Assembly: GCF_026240905.1 (NCBI RefSeq)
Contig: NZ_JAPEVI010000003.1
Span: forward strand, 1,054,001-1,118,000
Source of the DNA: Roseibium salinum
GTDB lineage: Bacteria > Pseudomonadota > Alphaproteobacteria > Rhizobiales > Stappiaceae
Direction of reading: 5' to 3'
DNA length: 64,000 bases
A model generated the notes under the pieces. It was not told the DNA's origin. It searched no databases and saw nothing but the letters and a program-made list of their open reading frames with translations. Of this stretch, positions 17,762-26,016 are shown in pieces. The translations under genes were made by a program, and so were the position numbers. The stretch's first letter is position 1. The number at the start of each line of letters is the position of its first letter.

Positions 17762-17919
17762 CCTGGCGAGACGTCATTCTCCAGACCGCGAGAGCAACAG
17801 GGACGCCCGTCAAGGATGCGGAGGAGTGGGAGGTCGACGATTTCCTGGCCTACTCGGAGAGTGCCGCCAGGGTCGTGCGGGCGGAGAACCGGTCAAGCAA
17901 GGGGCAGGGATCTCGTTAG
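17755..17919 (+). CDS. E' extension of tail assembly chaperone, reached by -1 frameshift
   Basis: A 54-codon frame without its own start codon, reading SVAWRDVILQTARATGTPVK and ending at TAG 17917-17919. It lies in the -1 frame relative to E and is coding-like throughout. In P2, lambda (G/GT) and most long-tailed phages the tail chaperone is made in two lengths by programmed frameshift at this place. The slip would occur at the AAAA around 17752-17755. Seen: the open frame and its position. Known: the conserved device. Inferred: the exact slip site. Confidence 0.75.
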   Translation, partial: SVAWRDVILQTARATGTPVKDAEEWEVDDFLAYSESAARVVRAENRSSKGQGSR

Positions 17920-18057
17920 TGGCCTGCTGTTCAACCTTCCGCGTGCATTTCAGTCGAAAGACTGGCGGTGAAAATTTGACACCTGGTACCCGAAACGGAA
18001 TGCCGTTTTCGGCCCTGAGCGGACATTCTCTCGCTGATACGCTGCTGCGGAGCAGTC

Positions 18058-18100
18058 CGCCGAAGCCGCCATTCATTGCATCTGCGAAGATGGGTGGCCG
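18058..18100. repeat. degenerate intergenic repeat, copy A
   Basis: The segment CCGAAGCCGCCATTCATTGC...GAAGATGGGTGGCCGC aligns with 19120-19160 at roughly three-quarters identity. It marks the left side of the cargo block between E' and the tape measure gene. Similar diffuse sequences are common between genes of marine alphaproteobacteria, which hints at a chromosomal origin of the block. Confidence 0.45.
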
Positions 18101-18153
18101 CCAGATGCCGGCAATGCGGGACGTTGCCGCCGTTGGAAAAATGAACTAGAAAC

Positions 18154-18897
18154 TCAGCTTTCGGTTTTCATTGACCAATCTTGCGCTTTGACTTCAAGGG
18201 TTTCATCCCTCAGATAAAAATGAAAATGCCGCCCCCCAGACCCTTCCATGGTGGTCCAAGGTGTGGGGTCCATATCGTCTCGAGTATCACCTGAAATTTC
18301 ATAGAATTCACCCCAGGAGGGTGCAAGCCCACTGAAACGGCACTGTCCCCCATACCAGCCATGGTCATTTACTGGTGTGACACGATACCTGGCGCAGCCG
18401 TCGAAGCGGACTGTAATTTCGGGTACTTTTTCGTATTCACGGTAGACGTAGGGGTTTGGCCTCATGTGGGCCAACAGCATCTGACCATGTTGTTCAATCT
18501 TGAGACGGACATCGTTTGGATGGGCATTCCAATCTTCGTTGAGGCGCTTGAAAGTCGGCAAATCGTTAGCTTGGAAGTGCCAAGGTAATTCGTCTCTAGG
18601 GGTCCAAGTGATCCAAAGACGATCTGGATGCTGGGCCAATGGACTTAGGTCGCCAGAAGGTTTGTTGACCAAGACGGCAATGCTGCCACGGCCAGCCATC
18701 TTACAACCAGTCAAGCAAGCTCGTATCCGCCGACCATCGACTTGAACAATGGGTAAAGTGTGGTCTGCAACCCGCAATATGTCACCTGCTTCGGGAACGT
18801 GCGTGAGCCGATCTAGCATAAGAACAGTTTGTGGCCTCCCAGATTCATCTTCTGGTAGGCTGAAAATGTCGGTCAAGCGACCTTGTGGTTTGCGCAC
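18154..18897 (-). CDS. unknown protein, cargo gene inserted in tail operon
   Basis: A 247-residue protein on the strand opposite to the whole phage operon. The start is taken at GTG; the ribosome-binding site is weak and the frame stays open about 20 codons upstream, so the N-terminus is uncertain. It has no signal peptide or membrane helix and is Trp/Pro/His-rich. The N-terminal third ('RPQTVLMLDRLTHVPEAGDI') looks beta-rich. I do not recognise the family. Its orientation, the flanking degenerate repeats and lack of a tail-gene counterpart suggest horizontally gained cargo. Confidence 0.7.
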   Translation of the reverse strand: MRKPQGRLTDIFSLPEDESGRPQTVLMLDRLTHVPEAGDILRVADHTLPIVQVDGRRIRACLTGCKMAGRGSIAVLVNKPSGDLSPLAQHPDRLWITWTPRDELPWHFQANDLPTFKRLNEDWNAHPNDVRLKIEQHGQMLLAHMRPNPYVYREYEKVPEITVRFDGCARYRVTPVNDHGWYGGQCRFSGLAPSWGEFYEISGDTRDDMDPTPWTTMEGSGGRHFHFYLRDETLEVKAQDWSMKTES

Positions 18898-19233
18898 GTT
18901 CTTTTTCCCAACGCCTTGTCTCGCTCGTAGGACTTCACTATATCGCGGCAGAGCTCAACTTTAAAAGCAGCCGTTCGTGCACTTCGCAGCATCGGTCAAC
19001 ATGGAACTCGGAACAGCCATGCGGCGCCGCCGCAGGCCGCCCGTATCCGATCGACTTCGCTGGCGTCGCTTCCGGCCCTTCCCGACATCCACCTGCCGAA
19101 ATGATGCCGCGGCGCAACCCGCCGAACCGGCCATTCGTTGCTCAGTCGAAGATGATTGCCGCAAGACAGCGGCTGTGCGGACAAAGCCGCCGTTGATTGT
19201 GTATGTTGGTCTCGTCAACGGCGGAGCAGCGAC
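18898..19233. other. gap between cargo genes
   Basis: A 336-base divergent gap between the unknown minus-strand gene and the ProC-like gene, so promoters for both are expected here. It contains the second copy of the degenerate repeat (19120-19160) and GC-rich low-complexity sequence. No convincing gene or RNA was found. Confidence 0.5.
19120..19160. repeat. degenerate intergenic repeat, copy B
   Basis: The segment CCGAACCGGCCATTCGTTGC...GAAGATGATTGCCGC matches copy A at 18058. A looser third relative (CCGTCATTCGTTCCGACCGC at about 20068) lies on the far side of the ProC-like gene. Confidence 0.45.
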
Positions 19234-19956
19234 ATGCGGATTGGGGTGATTGGATGTGGGACGATCGCGAGCGCCGTGATCCGGGGCATCGCGGAGGACG
19301 AGCATCAGATCACGGTTTCCGAACGCAGTGCCAGTCACGCCAGTGCACTCGCCAAGACCTACGAGAATGTCACCATTGCGGACAATCAGGGCGTCGCAGA
19401 TGCAAGTGACGTGATTTTCCTGGGGCTGATGGCCGAGGTTGCTCCGGAGGTTTTGGGAGCGCTGAAGTTTCGTGAAGGTCAAAGGATCATCACTTTCATG
19501 GCAGGTGCCACGCTGGAACAGGCGGACGCCATGGTGCGCCCTGCGCGTGCGGTCGCGATCATGATGCCGTTTCCCGGAATTTCCAGCGGAGGGACGCCTA
19601 TCATGATGCAGGGCGACGCAGTACTGGTAAATGAGCTTTTCGGCGCGCGAAACAGCATCTTCCCCCTGACGAACGGAAACGAGATGGCCGCCTACTTGTG
19701 TGCGCAAGCCGTGCTTTCGCCCGTCGCACGGATGGTGAGCGACGCAGCCGACTGGTTGGGAGAACGTGTTTCGGACAAGATGCAGGGCGAAGCTTTTCTG
19801 CGGGCACTTGTTGCCTCGAACCTGTCAGAGACCGAAAGCGTCACGCTTATCGAGGCTCTGAACACACCCGGTGGGTACAACCAACGTCTGAGGTTGCATA
19901 TGGAATCAAGCGGCATGGGCGATGCACTTGCGCGCGGACTGAACGAACTGGAGTAG
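19234..19956 (+). CDS. ProC-like NAD(P)-dependent oxidoreductase (pyrroline-5-carboxylate reductase family)
   Basis: A 240-residue Rossmann protein. The N-terminal dinucleotide-binding motif is 'MRIGVIGCGTIASAVIRGIA'. The middle region ('ASDVIFLGLMAEVAPEVLGA', 'FMAGATLEQAD') and the helical C-terminus ('LSETESVTLIEALNTPGGYN') follow the ProC plan. ProC reduces pyrroline-5-carboxylate to proline. At 240 residues this is shorter than usual (about 270), and the substrate could differ. The ATG has GGAG upstream. It interrupts the normal E'-to-tape-measure junction and is best read as cargo. Confidence 0.8.
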   Translation: MRIGVIGCGTIASAVIRGIAEDEHQITVSERSASHASALAKTYENVTIADNQGVADASDVIFLGLMAEVAPEVLGALKFREGQRIITFMAGATLEQADAMVRPARAVAIMMPFPGISSGGTPIMMQGDAVLVNELFGARNSIFPLTNGNEMAAYLCAQAVLSPVARMVSDAADWLGERVSDKMQGEAFLRALVASNLSETESVTLIEALNTPGGYNQRLRLHMESSGMGDALARGLNELE

Positions 19957-20160
19957 CCGCGTTGCACGCGGGGACTTGGTCGCTCCGGGCTCAAACCCGC
20001 CTTGCGGCGGCGCGAGGCACCAGTCCATACCCTGGCTAGTGCTTGGTCGACACAAACGGCCCCTTTCCGTCATTCGTTCCGACCGCAGCGAAAGGCAGCT
20101 CTCCGCCCGTTCGAGTCATTCGCCTCCGGTCTCAAGCATCAAATTTTCACCACTAGTTCG

Positions 20161-20185
20161 CCTGGCAGCCTTTGTTGCTGCCGGG
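20161..20185 (+). other. hairpin just upstream of the tape measure gene
   Basis: CCTGGCAGC/GCTGCCGGG stem (one T-G pair) with a 7-base loop, ending about 6 bases before the GAGAGG ribosome-binding site. There is no T-run, so it is not a clear terminator. It could affect translation initiation or RNA processing. Confidence 0.4.
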
Positions 20186-20203
20186 TACGAGAGGTATGGT
20201 CCC

Positions 20204-22573
20204 GTGGCAACCCTCACGTCTCAACTCATTGTCTCGCTACTCGACCGGGTCTCGCGACCCGCCCGCGTCGTCAACAAGAGCCTTGCGCAAATGCGTCTGC
20301 GGGCCGAGGCGAATGCCCGCGCCATGGATGCGGCGCGCGGCCGGATGCTGGACGCTGTCGGTGTTGGATACGCCCTCGCCAAGGCGATTGCTTCGCCGGT
20401 CAATGCCGCCCGCGAATTCCAGTCCGTCATGGCGGATGTCAACAAGGTGGTCGATTTCGACACGCCGGACGGCCTTCAGAAGATGAGCACCAGTATTCTG
20501 GCGTTGAGCCGGGAGATCCCGGTTGCGGCGAGCGGCATCGGCGAGATCGTCGCGGCGGCCGGCCAGGCAGGGATGGCGGGCGACGAGCTTCTGGAGTTTG
20601 CCCAGATTGCCGCAAAAGTCGGGGTTGCGTTTGATCTGACCGCGGCGGAGACGGGCGAAAGCCTCGCCAAGATCAAGACGGCGCTCGGTCTTACCGTTGA
20701 ACAGACGTCCGAACTGGCCGACGTTCTCAACCATCTTTCCAACACCTCTGCGTCGTCCGCGTCGGATCTACTCAACTTCATGAGGCGTGTCGGCAGTGCC
20801 GGCACGGCAATGGGCTTCTCGGCACGGGAGACGGCCGCCATCGGTTCGGCAATGGTTGCGGCCGGCGCGCAGGCGGATGTCGCCGCGACCTCGTTCCGGA
20901 ACGTCGCCAAGACGTTGGCGCGCGGGGACTCAGCGTCCAAGCGCCAGCACCTTGCCTATAAGAAGCTCGGCCTTTCGGCGACGGACGTTGCAAGCCGGCT
21001 GCAGAAGGATGCCGTTGGCACGCTGCAGGATGTCATTGCGAGGATCCGGGCACTGCCGAAGGAAGTGCAGGCCGCGACGATTACCGACTTGTTCGGTGAT
21101 GAGGCGCGGGCGGTCATGCCGCTGATCGAGAACGCGAAGCTCCTGACCAATTCACTCGGCCAGGTGACGGACGAGACCAAATATCTCGGATCGGCTCAAA
21201 AGGAATTCGAGGTCCGGTCTCAGACGTTCGATGCGAAGCTGCAAAGCTTTCAGAACCGCATGACGGAAATTGCAATCGTCATCGGAAACGCTCTCCTGCC
21301 GGCACTGACGGAGATCATGGAAACGATCATGCCGATGATCACCTCCGTGGCGGATCTGGCTGCCGCCTATCCGGAGGTGACCGCGGCCGTAGTCGGCACG
21401 ACTGCCGCTCTTGTAGCGCTCAATATCGTGGCGATCGCCAGCCGGTATGCGTTCCTCTTCCTGAAAGGCGGTGTTCTGGATACTGCGATCGTAATCGCCC
21501 GCGGCGCGGGGCTGATCACATCTGCGATGAAACGCCTTCGTGTCGCGGTTTTTGCAGCCGGCATGCTCGCGGCCGTGGGTGGAGGTGGAACGATCTTCGG
21601 CATTCTGGCAACCGCAGCGACTGCCGCCGTTGGCGTAATCAAAGGGGCCGCAGCCGCGATCGGAGGCGCGATCCTCGGGATTTCTTGGCCGATCGCGGCC
21701 GTGATCGCCGCAGTGGCCGCCCTGGGGATTGCGATCTATCGCTATTGGGAGCCGATCCGGGAATTCACGCTCGGCTTTGCTGATGCTGTCGGCGCCGGCC
21801 TTTCTGCTGCCATGACGGCCATCACCGGCTTTGTCAGCGAGCTTACATCCAAGTTGTCGGGCTGGGCTGCCGACCGACTGGTCGATATCGGCGCCATCCT
21901 CGGTATTGAAGAAGCGCCGATCCGGGCCGGCCTGGATACGGCGAAGGCGCTGATTTTCGGCACGCTCGACGCCATCGTCGATGCTGTCCTGGCGCTGCCG
22001 GCCCGGATAGGAAGCTGGATCTCCGACATCTTCACCCAAGAGGATTATTCGGCAAAGGCAGAGGCAGGGTTCAGGGACGCGGGTCGCAGGGCCGGTCAGG
22101 CGTTGGTCGACGCAATCATTGACGCGTTCAGCCAGCTTTGGGAATTCCTTCGCTCGATCCCGGAACGAGTGGTCGATGCCATCGGCAAGATCGACCTGTC
22201 CAATATCTTCAGGTGGCCGTCAATGCCTGGTTGGCTTGGCGGCGGCGCTCCCGCGCCCGCGAAAGCAGCGCTCGATGGTGCCCGGGCTGCCGGCGGACCG
22301 GTGGTTGGCGGCCGGACCTATCAAGTGGCTGAAAAAGGCAGTGAACTGTTCACGCCAGATCGTGACGGGTTCATTCACAGTGCACAGGCCACGCGGCGCA
22401 TTCTCACCGGAAGCGACGCTGCGGAGGCATCTCGCGGACAGGTCAGCATTTCCTTTGGCGATATCATCATCAAGGAAGCGTCAAACGCCCGAGAGATCGC
22501 GCGGCAGCTCGGCGACGAGATCCGATCGGAACTGGAGGGCATCCAGGCCGACACGGAATGGACCATAGCGTAA
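20204..22573 (+). CDS. tail tape measure protein
   Basis: A 789-residue protein that sets tail length. The start is placed at GTG 20204 (GAGAGG ribosome-binding site), because the protein then begins MATLTSQLIVSLLDRVSRPA as tape measures do; the frame upstream runs through non-coding-looking DNA. The N-terminal half is the classic TP901-type core ('FQSVMADVNKVVDFDTPDGL', 'AASGIGEIVAAAGQAGM', 'TSASSASDLLNFMRRVGSAG'). Several hydrophobic Ala/Gly-rich helices lie at about 380-520. The C-terminus has the usual 'YQVAEKGSELFTPDRDGFIH' block. Confidence 0.95.
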   Translation: MATLTSQLIVSLLDRVSRPARVVNKSLAQMRLRAEANARAMDAARGRMLDAVGVGYALAKAIASPVNAAREFQSVMADVNKVVDFDTPDGLQKMSTSILALSREIPVAASGIGEIVAAAGQAGMAGDELLEFAQIAAKVGVAFDLTAAETGESLAKIKTALGLTVEQTSELADVLNHLSNTSASSASDLLNFMRRVGSAGTAMGFSARETAAIGSAMVAAGAQADVAATSFRNVAKTLARGDSASKRQHLAYKKLGLSATDVASRLQKDAVGTLQDVIARIRALPKEVQAATITDLFGDEARAVMPLIENAKLLTNSLGQVTDETKYLGSAQKEFEVRSQTFDAKLQSFQNRMTEIAIVIGNALLPALTEIMETIMPMITSVADLAAAYPEVTAAVVGTTAALVALNIVAIASRYAFLFLKGGVLDTAIVIARGAGLITSAMKRLRVAVFAAGMLAAVGGGGTIFGILATAATAAVGVIKGAAAAIGGAILGISWPIAAVIAAVAALGIAIYRYWEPIREFTLGFADAVGAGLSAAMTAITGFVSELTSKLSGWAADRLVDIGAILGIEEAPIRAGLDTAKALIFGTLDAIVDAVLALPARIGSWISDIFTQEDYSAKAEAGFRDAGRRAGQALVDAIIDAFSQLWEFLRSIPERVVDAIGKIDLSNIFRWPSMPGWLGGGAPAPAKAALDGARAAGGPVVGGRTYQVAEKGSELFTPDRDGFIHSAQATRRILTGSDAAEASRGQVSISFGDIIIKEASNAREIARQLGDEIRSELEGIQADTEWTIA

Positions 22574-22587
22574 GCGGGGTTGCTTGA

Positions 22588-23025
22588 ATGCTCTACATGA
22601 TTGGCGCCATTGAAATCGACACGTTCCCGTTTTCGGTCGACGGCGTGACGCGCACAGCGTCGGCCGACATCGCCACCAAACCTTTGCTCAACGGGTTGAA
22701 GGGTGCGGAGTTCATGGGGGAGGGGGACGACAAGCTATATCTGCGCGGGCAGATCCTCCCCTCGAAGATCGGCGGGCTGACCGAGCTGGAAGCATTGCAT
22801 GAGCACATGCGGCAAGGCGCGGCGTTGCCGGTGATGCGGGGTGACGGCCGGAGGCTTGGAACCTTTGCGATTACCGATATTCGGGAGACGCACCAGGAGC
22901 TGCTTCGGGATGGCGTTGGTTACGTCGTGCGTCACAGTATCACGCTGAAAAAGGTTCCGCCGCAGCGCGAGGCCGGCAACCAGGTGGTTTCGTATCTTCT
23001 GCAACTCTTCGACGCCCTGAGATGA
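22588..23025 (+). CDS. tail protein U (P2 gpU-like)
   Basis: A 145-residue protein of the P2 gpU family, a tail-terminating/length-related component. The pattern 'MIGAIEIDTFPFSVDGVTRT', 'KGAEFMGEGDDKLYLRGQIL' and 'YVVRHSITLKKV' is typical. It lies between tape measure and X, as in P2. The stop codon overlaps the X start. Confidence 0.92.
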   Translation: MLYMIGAIEIDTFPFSVDGVTRTASADIATKPLLNGLKGAEFMGEGDDKLYLRGQILPSKIGGLTELEALHEHMRQGAALPVMRGDGRRLGTFAITDIRETHQELLRDGVGYVVRHSITLKKVPPQREAGNQVVSYLLQLFDALR

Positions 23026-23243
23026 TCATGCCGCAAGCAATAAATGTCGTGGGCGATAATCTGACGCTCGACCTAATCCTTTGGCGCAAGTACGGCGTCC
23101 GCGGTCAAGCTCTGGTCGAAGAGACCATGGCGCTCAATCCGGACCTGCGCGGCCCCTTCCTGCCGGTTGGCGCCGTTGTCACCCTACCGGATCTGCCGAG
23201 TGAGCAAACCGCGACCCGTGAAGTCGTGACACTGTTCGGATAA
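23022..23243 (+). CDS. tail protein X (LysM-like)
   Basis: A 73-residue LysM-like tail protein ('VVGDNLTLDLILWRKYGVRG', 'LNPDLRGPFLPVGAVVTLPD'). The ATGA overlap with U is used as the start; a second ATG two codons later is also possible. P2 gpX is a small essential tail protein at the same position; the LysM fold suggests it helps seat the hub on the baseplate. Confidence 0.92.
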   Translation: MIMPQAINVVGDNLTLDLILWRKYGVRGQALVEETMALNPDLRGPFLPVGAVVTLPDLPSEQTATREVVTLFG

Positions 23244-23247
23244 TCAC

Positions 23248-24264
23248 ATGGCATGGAAAACCAGATGGGCCGTCTCAGTTGGCGGACAGGATATGTCGTC
23301 GGAAATGGCGCCGTATCTGGAAACGATCACTGTGACCGACAAGGCCGGGGCATCGTCGGACAGTTCCAGTCTGGTGCTTGACGATACGGGCGGCAGGATC
23401 CGGTTGCCGCAACCCGGCAGCAGTATCGTGGTGCGTCTCAACGGGGTGCAGGTCTTCTCCGGAGTGATTGACAGTGTAAAGTCGTCGGGCTCGCGATCGG
23501 CCGGACGGGGATTGTCGGTTTCTGCCAAGGGTTTCGATGTGCAGGGAAAGGCCAAGGAACCGCAGCGCCTGCATCTGGACGATGGGACGATCGGCGATTT
23601 CCTCACGAAAGTCGCTAAGCGGGCAGGGTTCGATATGAAGATCGATCCCGCTCTCGCTAATATCGCGCGCGACTATATCGCTGCAGATGGCGAGAGTTTC
23701 CTCCATGTCGGTGAAAAGCTTGCCCGTGAACTCGGCGGAACCTTCAAGTTGCGGGGACCGCTGGCGGTCCTGGCAAAGCACGGCCAGGATTTCGGGCTGC
23801 CGCTGATCAAGGGTTTCTTCACCGGCGACAGCAGCGGCAATCTGATTTCATGGGACATCGAGCCGGTTTCGACCAGGTCCGTCTTCAAGTCGGTCGAGGT
23901 GCCCTATTTCGATCGTAAGAAAGGCGAGCCGAAGACCCACAAGACCGAAAGCGGGGCGGCCGGGGAGCGGTCCGAAGCGGTGAACGTTGTCCGTCATGTC
24001 GCGTACGATGAAAGGCAGGCCAGGGACATCGCCGAGGCGCGCAAACAGCAGATAGAACGCGAAGGCGGGACCGGGCGGGTTAAACTGGATCTGATGCCGG
24101 AAGCACAGGTCGAGGCACTGTTTCAATTGAGCGGCACCCGGCCAGGCGTCGACGGCACCTATCGGATCGTTTCCGTCATGCATTCCGCCAGCCGGTCAGG
24201 CGGCGCGACAACTTCGCTGGAGCTGCAACAGCCGCAGGACGGCGCCGGCAGCGACAGCCGCTAA
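23248..24264 (+). CDS. late control / baseplate hub protein D (P2 gpD-like)
   Basis: A 338-residue protein of the P2 gpD / T4 gp27 hub family that trimerises under the spike. It shows 'TRWAVSVGGQDMSSEMAPYL', 'ITVTDKAGASSDSSSLVLDD', and the C-terminal 'PGVDGTYRIVSVMHSASRSG'. It closes the tail operon before a terminator, matching the end of the P2 tail cluster. Confidence 0.92.
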   Translation: MAWKTRWAVSVGGQDMSSEMAPYLETITVTDKAGASSDSSSLVLDDTGGRIRLPQPGSSIVVRLNGVQVFSGVIDSVKSSGSRSAGRGLSVSAKGFDVQGKAKEPQRLHLDDGTIGDFLTKVAKRAGFDMKIDPALANIARDYIAADGESFLHVGEKLARELGGTFKLRGPLAVLAKHGQDFGLPLIKGFFTGDSSGNLISWDIEPVSTRSVFKSVEVPYFDRKKGEPKTHKTESGAAGERSEAVNVVRHVAYDERQARDIAEARKQQIEREGGTGRVKLDLMPEAQVEALFQLSGTRPGVDGTYRIVSVMHSASRSGGATTSLELQQPQDGAGSDSR

Positions 24265-24292
24265 GCGACATCAGATCAGAGCTTTCAACCAA

Positions 24293-24315
24293 CCCGCCAC
24301 TTCGGCGGGTTTTTT
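24293..24315 (+). terminator. rho-independent terminator after tail operon
   Basis: CCCGCC/GGCGGG perfect stem, 5-base loop, six T. It separates the tail operon from the lysis operon. An in-frame ATG at 24317 lies right after the T-run and so is unlikely to be the endolysin start. Confidence 0.85.
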
Positions 24316-24340
24316 CATGCCCAACGACGAGGAGGGTGAC

Positions 24341-25066
24341 GTGAGCAAATTGACCTTTGAACAGTGGCTGCAAAGCCGTCTGACTGCGCATGGTTTCGCG
24401 TGCGGCGAGATCGACGGCATTATCGGCCCGAAGACGTTGCACGCCCTGCGGGCTTTCCAGCGGGCAAAAGGGCTGGCGGAAACCAGCCGCGCCGACGAAG
24501 CAACGGTGACCGCTCTCAGGCAACCGAGTTCACGGGTTCCGGCCGAGGTGAGCGGCTTCATTCCGGATCGTGACAAGGACGAACCGGAGGACGGTCGGCG
24601 CTCCGTTTGGCCCCGGCAGAAAGATGCCATGTCATTCTTCGGTGCACCCGGAACCAACCTGGCCCGCGTTGAGGTGCCCTGGAACATGCGGCTTGCCTGG
24701 GACAAGGACGTGACCGTTCGCCGGATTACCGTGAACGCCAAGGCCGCGGCTTCCGCCGAGCGGGTGTTTCACAAGGTTCGCGGGCTCTACTCGGACAAAG
24801 AGATCAAGGATCTCGGTCTGGATCTCTTCGGCGGTTCGCTGAACATTCGACGGATGCGGGGCGGCAGTCGTCTGTCCATGCATGCCTTCTCCATCGCGAT
24901 CGACTTCGATCCTTTGCGCAATCAACTGTCGTGGAAACGGCCGCAGGCGCGTCTGTCGCTCGACGATGCAATTCCGTTCTGGCGGGCATGGGAGGCCGAA
25001 GGCTGGGTTTCGCTCGGCCGCGCCCGCAATTTCGACTGGATGCACGTCCAAGCGGCTCGCCTCTAA
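24341..25066 (+). CDS. endolysin: peptidoglycan-binding domain plus M15/VanY-type peptidase
   Basis: A 241-residue enzyme starting at GTG 24341, which has a strong GAGGAGGGTGAC ribosome-binding site. Residues 1-65 form a peptidoglycan-binding repeat ('GEIDGIIGPKTLHALRAFQR'). Residues about 95-241 look like a zinc D-Ala-D-Ala peptidase: 'RLSMHAFSIAIDFDP' gives the HxxxxxxD pair and 'FDWMHVQ' the C-terminal His. It would cut peptide cross-links of murein for host lysis. There is no signal peptide, so export depends on the holin. Confidence 0.85.
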   Translation: MSKLTFEQWLQSRLTAHGFACGEIDGIIGPKTLHALRAFQRAKGLAETSRADEATVTALRQPSSRVPAEVSGFIPDRDKDEPEDGRRSVWPRQKDAMSFFGAPGTNLARVEVPWNMRLAWDKDVTVRRITVNAKAAASAERVFHKVRGLYSDKEIKDLGLDLFGGSLNIRRMRGGSRLSMHAFSIAIDFDPLRNQLSWKRPQARLSLDDAIPFWRAWEAEGWVSLGRARNFDWMHVQAARL

Positions 25067-25146
25067 CCGGCGAACAAGATCCGGCCGAGCGGCCCGGGCG
25101 TTTCGAAAGCCGCTTCTTCCTCACCCTGACAATCGGAGATCTGATT

Positions 25147-25614
25147 ATGATCCGCTTCGCATTTGCGGCGCTGATGGCGCTGTGCATTCTCCCGACCGCG
25201 GCTTATGCGGCCGACACCACTGTCGACCTTACGATCCTGACGGGCAACGTCCTGGAACTCGTTCTGACCGGTCTTTCTGCCGTTGCCCTCTGGCTCGTCC
25301 GCAAGGGCATCGACGCGCTGCGGGAGCGCACCGGGCTTGAGTTGGACGATCAGCTGAAGAGCAGGATCGACGACGCCCTGTTCCAGGCGCTCCAGTACGG
25401 CAAATCGAAAGTGCTGACGGCGCTGCAGGAGCAAACCTTGACCGTCGACGTCCGAAACGAAGTCGTGAAGCATGCGATCGACTATGCGCAGGCCTCCGTC
25501 CCCGGCGCGCTCGACTATTTCGATATCAGCCCCGCACGGCTGGTCGACATGCTCGAAGCACGGCTCGGTCTCGACCTGGACCTTGACGGTGACATTGCCG
25601 GCCGGGCTGCATGA
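25147..25614 (+). CDS. LLH-type phage holin candidate
   Basis: A 155-residue protein with an N-terminal hydrophobic signal-like segment ('FAFAALMALCILPTAAYA') and a second membrane span ('LVLTGLSAVALWLV'). A long amphipathic/coiled region follows ('RERTGLELDDQLKSRIDDAL'). This matches the LL-H family holin layout. It follows the endolysin, and its stop overlaps the next start (ATGA). It probably makes inner-membrane holes that let the endolysin reach the wall. Confidence 0.7.
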   Translation: MIRFAFAALMALCILPTAAYAADTTVDLTILTGNVLELVLTGLSAVALWLVRKGIDALRERTGLELDDQLKSRIDDALFQALQYGKSKVLTALQEQTLTVDVRNEVVKHAIDYAQASVPGALDYFDISPARLVDMLEARLGLDLDLDGDIAGRAA

Positions 25615-25838
25615 GCACGCTGCTTGCGGCTTTGAAGGCCATTCTAGTCGATTGGCTTGCCGGCATTGCCGGCGAGCTGTTCCGCCAGTGGCGCCATGAC
25701 CGAACGGTCAAGCAGAACGCCATCCTGAAAGCGCAACTGAAATCCCGAAAGGCGATCGATCGTGCTCAGAAAACGACTGCTCAGCGCTCTCTTGATGCTG
25801 TCCGCGACCGCCTGCGCCAGCACGCAGGGCGGCGGTAA
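25611..25838 (+). CDS. possible inner-membrane spanin (Rz-like)
   Basis: A 75-residue protein with a hydrophobic N-terminal helix ('LLAALKAILVDWLAGIAG') and a long basic helix ('QNAILKAQLKSRKAIDRAQK') suitable for a periplasmic coiled coil. It is coupled by ATGA to the holin and overlapped out of frame by a lipoprotein gene. The Rz/Rz1 arrangement is the basis for the call; the sequence itself is not diagnostic. Confidence 0.5.
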   Translation: MSTLLAALKAILVDWLAGIAGELFRQWRHDRTVKQNAILKAQLKSRKAIDRAQKTTAQRSLDAVRDRLRQHAGRR

Positions 25839-26016
25839 CGTAATTTCCGGCGTGTTGGCATCCGTCTCGGCGCCGGAGGCCAAAGAGGTCGGCGACATTT
25901 GCGCGGCCCTCGCAAGGATCAAATGGTCGGAAGACGATCCGGACCACATCTCCGAAAGTCTCGCCAGGTCGCTTGACCTGGTCCTCGAAATGGAACGGGA
26001 GCACAGCTGCGAATGA
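25762..26016 (+). CDS. small lipoprotein, possible outer-membrane spanin (Rz1-like)
   Basis: An 84-residue protein starting at GTG inside the preceding gene in another frame (77 bases of overlap). The N-terminus MLRKRLLSALLMLSATACAS is a lipoprotein signal with Cys18 as the likely lipidated residue; Ala at -3 is a slightly weak lipobox. Overlapping i-spanin/o-spanin genes are a known feature of phage lysis cassettes. The body lacks the Pro-rich character of lambda Rz1. Confidence 0.55.
   Translation: MLRKRLLSALLMLSATACASTQGGGNVISGVLASVSAPEAKEVGDICAALARIKWSEDDPDHISESLARSLDLVLEMEREHSCE

Noticed and set aside
24317..24340. Earlier ATG start for the endolysin
   Set aside because: It directly follows the T-run of a terminator with no ribosome-binding site; GTG 24341 has a strong one.
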